A DNA stretch of 64,000 bases from Lytechinus pictus. Lineage: Eukaryota > Echinodermata > Echinoidea > Temnopleuroida > Toxopneustidae. A program made the position numbers and the translations under genes. The DNA lies in NCBI RefSeq assembly GCF_037042905.1, contig NC_087256.1:31336501-31400500 (forward strand), written 5' to 3'. Every line of letters begins with the position of its first letter. The first letter of the stretch is position 1. Shown here piece by piece: positions 58,097-64,000 of the stretch. The notes beneath the pieces were generated by a model. The model was given only the letters and a program-made list of their open reading frames with translations, searched no databases and was not told the DNA's origin.

Positions 58097-59401
58097 CTAC
58101 TTGAAAACACTCTCTATGTTGTCTATGAAGCTAGCTTGTTCAGCAGTTTGAGGAATACGCAGATAGCGACACTTCCTCAAAGATCTCCAATCTTCTTCTG
58201 TCATAGTGTTTGGGGTCGATTGGTCCTCTTCCCCACATGCAGAACTAGACCAGGAACAGCGTCTTGGACTTGGCTGGAACTCTTTGTTCTCACGAATTGG
58301 AGGCAAGATGATGGGTGGAAGATTGAGAGGAGAGACAGGTCTTCCTGGATGTTCATTCTTCATCACCCTAGAATTAGATCTTGTAGAATGTCCCGCACCA
58401 AAGAGATGACTGGTGTGCAGAGGAGACGGAGTACGCATAGGGTAGACCTTGCTGACTTGTCGCTTCCGCTCTTCTGGTGCTAGAACGCCCTCAACGAGAA
58501 TAGGCATGGATGTTTGCTGGTCATCGATGGCTGCCAAGTCACTCAAACTCACGGCTGGGCCTATCTGGGTACGTGACCTTGCAGCATCCGCACACGTCTT
58601 ATCTAGAAATTCCTTTATCCGAATTTGGGTGCTGTCCATAAACTTAACATCATTTTTCTCAGGTAGCTGCATGCTCTTGTAGTTGGAAATTTCTAGACAC
58701 TTAGCTGGTTCTAAATGTGGACCCGGCTCCATTCTTATCTGGAAACTCTGAGCTGGCTTGCATCTCCTATGTTTTTTTGGTGAAGTGGGTTTGGAGGGCA
58801 CCAGGAAATGAGCCAAGCCAGAACTTGGTGAAACACTTGAGAACTTCTTACTCTTTGGTCTATGAGTATGATGTGTGGGCACTGTGCTTGTGGGAGAACA
58901 GAATATTGGGGGTCTCCTGAGTCTGCTCAACTTGTGTTTTGCATCATTAATTTGCTCACCATTTTTACACTTCACACTATCCCCTTCAATATTTCTTTTC
59001 CAGTCATAATAATCACCACTGCCAAACTTTTCATTTCCCGATGAGCCATATTTCAATGCTAATCCATGTCCATCATCAATATCTGCTGAATCAGATGCTG
59101 CAGTTTTGCCTGAAACCTTAGCATTTCTCTCATTATTATCACGTCTGCCAATTACTCCATCCACAACATTAGAAGTGGTCTGGTGACTGTGTGAAGTTCC
59201 ATGAGAACTCTCTTTCACTTTGTTTGAGAAAATCTTTGATTTCTTCAAGGTTTGTTGATTTTTCATGGATGAATAACTCTCCTGACATGTCTCTAATTGT
59301 CGCCTCATAGATCGGGTCCGTCGGCAAAATAATTCCCTTTCAATTGAGTTGAGGCGAACGACGTTTTTCGAATGGTCCGTAGCTTTTATTGGAGAATACA
59401 T
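58097..59401 (-). CDS. Intronless 434-residue protein, basic and Ser/Pro-rich, function unknown
   Basis: A single uninterrupted frame, far longer than any other here, starting MYSPIKATDHSKNVVRLNSI. An in-frame TAA lies about 13 nt upstream (59414-59416), so the ATG is the likely start; A is at -3. The product looks mostly disordered. It has an arginine-rich N-terminal segment (RELFCRRTRSMRRQ, about 22-35), basic clusters that could be nuclear localisation signals (RPKSKKF about 181-187; SPKKHRR about 207-213), proline motifs (PLNLPPIILPPIR about 358-370), and a compact C-terminal stretch starting TEEDWRSLRKCRYLRIP (about 401-417) that looks like a conserved short domain. There is no signal peptide or membrane segment. 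An intron in the 5'UTR cannot be excluded. I do not recognise the family; the composition would suit a nuclear, centrosomal or ciliary protein, but that is a guess. Confidence 0.85.
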   Translation of the reverse strand: MYSPIKATDHSKNVVRLNSIERELFCRRTRSMRRQLETCQESYSSMKNQQTLKKSKIFSNKVKESSHGTSHSHQTTSNVVDGVIGRRDNNERNAKVSGKTAASDSADIDDGHGLALKYGSSGNEKFGSGDYYDWKRNIEGDSVKCKNGEQINDAKHKLSRLRRPPIFCSPTSTVPTHHTHRPKSKKFSSVSPSSGLAHFLVPSKPTSPKKHRRCKPAQSFQIRMEPGPHLEPAKCLEISNYKSMQLPEKNDVKFMDSTQIRIKEFLDKTCADAARSRTQIGPAVSLSDLAAIDDQQTSMPILVEGVLAPEERKRQVSKVYPMRTPSPLHTSHLFGAGHSTRSNSRVMKNEHPGRPVSPLNLPPIILPPIRENKEFQPSPRRCSWSSSACGEEDQSTPNTMTEEDWRSLRKCRYLRIPQTAEQASFIDNIESVFK

Positions 59402-59640
59402 TTTTTTAAAATTTTAGACCAAACAATAGCTGGGTCTACACGTCACGTATAGGGAAAATTACCTCGCCGTGAAGACGATCGATGTCTTCTACCGGGCCGC
59501 ACCCTGGCTGTTGTGTTGATGGGATGCGTTGCGGGGTCAGGATGCGGGGTCGGGTTACTCTGTGTGTGGAGTCAAACTCAAAGTCCAAAAGTTTCGTGAA
59601 GAAGTCGTCGAGCTAGACTGCTAGTTGTCTAAAGTTTCTA
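59402..59640 (-). promoter_or_regulatory. CpG-containing 5' flank of the 434-residue gene
   Basis: Immediately upstream of the ATG, composition changes to a GC- and CpG-richer stretch (about 59430-59620) containing CACGTCACGTA and CCGGGCCGC. In this AT-rich window that suggests the 5'UTR or promoter. No TATA box is evident. Confidence 0.4.
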
Positions 59641-59925
59641 CAATTCAGACTTTTGCGGAACTTCAAAGGCCTTTTCATGACTCCTACAACCACCCATAGA
59701 CCTAGATCTACATATATCCATCGGATAAACACTGATGATGGGAAATCAAACAACTCTTACCCAGGTCTTCACACCGCCAACGCATCAATAATGCAAACTT
59801 TTAACATAAATAGTGTGTTCACTAGTAGTACCCTTACGTACGTGATCTGATGTCCCCAATGACCTACTGCTAGCTTGGTCCATATGGGGTCCATATGCAT
59901 GTACATACGAAAAGCATACAGGATG

Positions 59926-62042
59926 CAGGGGCGGATCTAGCCTTCGCCAATAGGGGGGGGGGGCGGAATTTTTTCAGCCGTATTTTCCCCGATCGGCCGC
60001 TCGAAGATGATTTTTGGTTTCTTTAAGGGTAGTCCTAATAGTCACTTTTTAGCTTTATTCTTATTAATCAACATAAATATATATCATAATCCTTATTTAA
60101 ATAATGCGAGCGCGAAGCGCGAGCTAAATTTTTAGGAAATCTTATGTAGTTTTTCCTAAAATTTGAACATTCTGGGCAATGTTTGTTATCCTGAAAAAGA
60201 TGTGTATGCAACTAAATAATTACTACGAACGCGAAGCGCGAGCAGAAATGAACTGATGGAAAAGTACATGTTAAAGACTGCATGCTGTTAGCCATGAAGA
60301 CGTTACATATTTTAAAAATCAAATAATGCCAGCGCGAAGTGCGAGATAATATTTTTGACATTTTTACCCAAAGAATGGAGATTCTAAGCACTTTTTGTAA
60401 CTTAAACATAGGTATTTAAGTAAGTAAACAATTGATGCGAGCGCGAAGCGCGAGTGGAAAATTTCGAGATTTAGACCTACTGAACGAGACACTTTATTCA
60501 CGTTTTGTAAATCATGAAAAGGATGAGTAATCGGGGATGTTCTTTACACTAATAATGCGAGCGCAAAGCACGAGCAGAAAATTTCCATATGCGTTTTGAA
60601 CTGATCGAAACGGGTACCTGTTAAGGACTGCCACTTAGCAATGAAGACGTTGCATATTTCAGGAATCAAATAATGCGAGCGCGAAGCGCGAGCTGAAAAA
60701 TTTGACATTTCTACATAATGAATGGAAAATTTTAATCAATTTTTATAATCATAAGCAAGATGTTTACAAACATGTTTTGTAAATCATAAATAGAATGAGT
60801 AATAGGGGATCTTTCTACATTAATAATGCGAGCACAAAGCGCGAGCAGAAAATTTTTGATATTGTGATCTGAAACTGGATAATGATTTGAATAGAGAACA
60901 AGTTGAGTATCGAATAAACATGCGCGCGCGTGTTTCATATTTAGACCTAGAATACAGACAGGCATTCTAAATACCTCTTTTATCGTGAAAATCAAGCGAG
61001 CGCGAGCTTAAACTATTTGATATTCCGATCTGAAAAAAGAGTCAATTTCAGCTCTATATTTCAAGCACTTTGTAGGAAAATTGTGCATGAGGTGGATATG
61101 GATCGCACTTAATAAAGAGCTGATATTTCCATTATTATTACTTTGAGTTTTGACATAGGACCGGGCACATCCTTAGGACATAATATAAAAAATGAAGACT
61201 GTCTTCCTATTCCTCTTGCTAAGCGCGAGATGAAACAAAAGGGATCAATATTTATTAAATGAATATCTTATTCAATAATGCCTAATGAGGGCGCAAAATG
61301 TGATGATATGATGGCCTGAAAACTGGACATTTCAAGCACTTTTATAATTATAACTAGGATGCATCATTTAATATATTATTAACCATTAATGCGAGCGCAA
61401 ATTGCGAGCCTAAATTTTTTATACACTGTTATGAAAAGGGGATTTTAAGTAGTTTGTTTTTAATCAATATTGAGACAAACAACTCGCCAATCAAAATGCG
61501 AGCGTGCAGCGCTAGATGATACGTTTTGACAATTAGACCTGAAAAGGGATATTTTGAAAACTTTATGGAATACACGAAAATAATAGGTACCTGATAAATC
61601 AAAATTTGCGAGCGCGCAGCGCGAGCAGAAAATGCTAACATTCAGACCATAAAACTGACATTTACAGAGCCCTTTTTAGATATCAATTTATAAATCACAC
61701 AAAATAATGAAAGTTCGATTTCCGAGATTAAACATGTTTTGTATATTGACTTCAAAACTTGATATTTAAACTTCATATTGAACAAGATATGTAAATCACC
61801 TAAAAGGCAATGCGAGCGCGAAGCGCGAGCAAAAATTTTATATAGTGACATGAAAGATTTTCTTAATTATTTTCCAAGTCTTCCCCTCATCTTATTTTAT
61901 TCACTCGTCTTCTTCCTCTTTTGTTTCCCCTTCTTTTTTCTCCTCTCTCGATCTCCTCCCTCTTCCCTTCTTTTTCTCTTTTTTTCTTTCTTTCCCTTTT
62001 TTTCTTTTTTTTTTGCTCCGGGCCCCCCTGGATCCGCCTATG
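59926..62042. mobile_element. 2.1-kb element with CAGGGGCGGATC ends and periodic GCGAAGCG motifs
   Basis: Starts CAGGGGCGGATCTAGCC; the right end GGATCCGCCTATG is its imperfect inverse. GGATG lies immediately outside both ends. The body is AT-rich with a 19-bp CpG-rich motif recurring about every 100-150 bp, and a pyrimidine-rich stretch before the right end. No transposase frame. It resembles the hAT-type ends seen at 16535 and 51469. Confidence 0.7.
60106..61830. repeat. Periodic GCGAGCGCGAAGCGCGAGC motif array
   Basis: Full or slightly changed copies start at 60106, 60225, 60328, 60437, 60557, 60675, 60828, 61391, 61498, 61608 and 61812, with shorter remnants near 60996, 61221 and 61282. 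The following bases are often AGAAAATTT. Confidence 0.9.
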
Positions 62043-62339
62043 GGATGGATGGATGATAGGGAATGATATAATGGGGGGGGGGGGGAGCTGAGTGGATTTC
62101 AAAAAACGTAAAAATGACCATCTGATTGTGATTTTTTGCATGGTCAGCCTACCCTCCCCCCTCACTTTCAAAACTGTTCCGCGGCCGCCTGTACGTTATA
62201 TATAGGGTGACCCCAAAATTGTTAGCCTAGCTCACTCCCTTTTTTACGAGAAAAAACCAGATCTTTTATATCACTTCATTGTTTTACTGTGTGTCCATAG
62301 CCCTACTACCTAATTGCTACTACTCCATGACGTAGGTCT

Positions 62340-62568
62340 ATACTCTAACAGATGGGGGTTCGGGGAAAAATCACGACCAAGAAAAAAAAGGATATAAAAG
62401 GAAAGAAGAAGAACTAGAGAATTAGGGTTAAATATAAGATATCATTTTCTGAATATCATATTAAAATCTATCACAAAATTTGATTTTTGGAACAAAAATG
62501 TCGAAATATTTGCCTGATACGCCATATTTCCCCCATCAATATTTTCGGCTCATACTGCGCCACTGCTA
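62340..62568. mobile_element. hAT MITE fragment, same family as 53692
   Basis: TCACGACCAAGAAAAAAAA, AATCTATCACAAAATTTGAT and TGATACGCCATATTT match the 13225 and 53692 copies; it ends near GCGCCACTG. Confidence 0.65.
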
Positions 62569-62669
62569 CTACTGCTTTGTCAAATGAAACTTTAGTTAAG
62601 GAACCTATAATGCTGTTAGACCAAATAAGACCTATAGGCGAAGTGTGCGCCCTATTGCATAGAATAAGA

Positions 62670-62940
62670 CGAAATGGTATAATAGATTCATTTAGGCAGA
62701 AACAGGGAAAAAGCAGTCAGCGGAAGGGACTCAAAGAAAAAAAAAAGAGGAGGAGAGGAGAAAAAAGGACGAAGAGGGAATTTTAGAGGAAAGAGACAAG
62801 TGAATAAAATAAGGCGAAGACTTGGAAAATAACAAAATCTTTCATGCCTTTTTCGCTCACGCTTCGCGCTCGCACTTCTTTTTTTTTTCAATGAGATACG
62901 TATCTTGTTCAAGATTTACTCGCGTATCGAGCTTTCATTT
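62670..62940. repeat. Inverted partial copy of the right part of the 59926 element
   Basis: Read on the minus strand it has AACAAGATACGTATCTCATT, then GCGAGCGCGAAGCGTGAGC (62855-62873), then GAAAGATTTTGTTATTTTCC and a pyrimidine-rich run, in the same order as 61783-62020. Confidence 0.8.
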
Positions 62941-63059
62941 TGTTCGATTTACAATTTGATTTACTATGAAATATGATTTTCCTCATTTTCATGTGATACG
63001 ATCTTTTTATTACTACACGAGAGCATGGACTGCCATTGTTGCAACCAATAGACCTTTTA

Positions 63060-63255
63060 TTCTTAAATATGCTTGCTTAAATAAATGTTACGCCTAAATC
63101 TGAAATATTACAATAAAGTACAAAAGAAACAGTGAATGAGACACCAGCATCGACTCTTATTTGCATATTACTGTGGCATGCAGATAACTGTTTTGTGAAA
63201 CGCAAATCAAAGTTTAAAATGCTATAACTTTCTACAAGCAAATATTTTAAGTACA
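63060..63255. mobile_element. Fragment of an octamer/CRE-type MITE
   Basis: AATAAAGTACAAAAGAAACA, TTATTTGCATATTACTG, AACTGTTTTGTGAAACGCAA and GCTATAACTTTCT match the right halves of the 47637/50279/55285 copies. Confidence 0.6.
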
Positions 63256-63820
63256 TGGAACAAAGAAAAACAACATTAAACTGAAAAAGTAAGTTAAAAT
63301 CCGAACTACTTTTGAGTGATATGCGTCATTTTATAAAATGCTTGATTTACAATATAAATTCAGTCAATCCCTCCTCATCAGGAGTCAACAGAGTGAAGAA
63401 AGGTCTGTTCATAGGTTAATGACAGTAGGTGAGAAATTGCATACTTACAAACAATTTCAGAGTGCTGTCCTCATCACACAAGTATGCTCTCACATTTAGA
63501 GTGTATGGATGAAAGCAAGGCAGTTATTAAAAGAAAATACTTGATATTAATTACTCATTAGACAACGTCATTGACAGACACAATGAAATGACGCATATTA
63601 CGATTATACAAAACATAAAGATATCTAATGTTTCTGTAAAGGCAGTCGGTGAAGATGAGCTGAAGTATTAAAAACAACAAATGTTTATCAAGCTTGTTAT
63701 ATAAGACCACGGAGACGACATGTGATTTGCGTATGACAAGTCAGGAGTCTTCTTGGCTTGGAGAAATTTCTGCTCTCTTTTTTAAAACTCTTATCATGGT
63801 ATAGTCAGTGGATGATTCAA

Positions 63821-64000
63821 GGGTTCCATGACATCTGCTCCGGCGACAATTGCTCCGCTGTAAATTCCACACATTAATGGAACGACCAACTTCAACCCTC
63901 GATTTAACACTATACCCTACCCTCAACCTAATATAAAACCCTAATGCAACCCCAACCCTACGCCTTAGACAAAATTAAGTCCGGAGCAATTGTCGCCGAT
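63821..64000. mobile_element. Foldback element truncated by the window end
   Basis: GGGTTCCATGACATCTGCTC then CGGCGACAATTGCTCCG at the left; CGGAGCAATTGTCGCCG at the very end of the window is the inverted partner. CCCTACCCTCAACC and CAACCCCAACCCTACG strings lie inside. The outer right end is beyond 64000. Confidence 0.75.

Noticed and set aside
58061..58483. 140-codon plus-strand frame opposite the 434-residue gene
   Set aside because: Antisense shadow; the minus frame is three times longer and has gene-like signals.
63880..63960. Telomere-like CCCTAA strings
   Set aside because: Irregular CCCTACCCTC/CAACCC words lie inside a foldback element with CGGCGACAATTGCTCCG arms; not a telomeric array.

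Overview
The window looks like nuclear DNA from an echinoderm, most likely a sea urchin (Lytechinus- or Strongylocentrotus-like). Three things point there: AT-rich sequence with long introns, a peroxisome proliferator-activated receptor (PPAR)-type nuclear receptor split by GT-AG introns, and very dense foldback/MITE elements plus tRNA-derived SINEs of the kind found in echinoderm genomes. The species is inferred and was not tested by any search.

Two protein genes can be supported. The first, on the + strand, is a PPAR-like (NR1C) nuclear receptor. Its six well-supported exons are 24262-24368, 25190-25340, 26937-27148, 27736-27888, 35261-35495 and 37299-37549, and all splice phases agree. They encode the two zinc fingers, the hinge and a full ligand-binding domain ending in an AF-2 helix. 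Two small upstream exons (9844-9855 and a 22-nt microexon, 9969-9990) supply an in-phase ATG and give a 380-residue model. A non-coding exon with several uORFs may lie at 8371-9045. The second gene, on the - strand, is an uninterrupted 434-codon reading frame (59401-58097) for a basic, Ser/Pro-rich, probably disordered protein that I do not recognise. It has an upstream in-frame stop and a polyadenylation signal.

Region by region: 1-8370 is AT-rich flanking DNA with two mariner-type foldback elements that share one TA (2945-4913), one of them carrying a nested element. 8371-24261 is the putative 5' part of the receptor gene and a roughly 14-kb first intron holding TTAA-flanked elements, a hAT element with a 4 x 110-bp internal array, and other MITEs. 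24262-37549 is the receptor body; its introns hold MITEs, SINEs, a 127-bp tandem duplication and an ~80-bp minisatellite. 37550-41340 is downstream of the stop and starts with a degenerate ~90-bp tandem array split by a SINE. 41340-57650 is intergenic and made largely of transposon copies, including a 2.1-kb hAT element with a perfect 8-bp target duplication. 57650-59650 is the minus-strand gene. 59926-64000 holds an element with about a dozen copies of a 19-bp mirror-symmetric CpG-rich motif, an inverted partial copy of its end, and a foldback element cut by the window edge.

The most interesting biology is in the receptor. It has a seven-residue D-box where vertebrate PPARs have three, and hydrophobic residues at three of the four positions that anchor fatty-acid carboxylates in vertebrate PPARs, while the coactivator charge clamp is kept.
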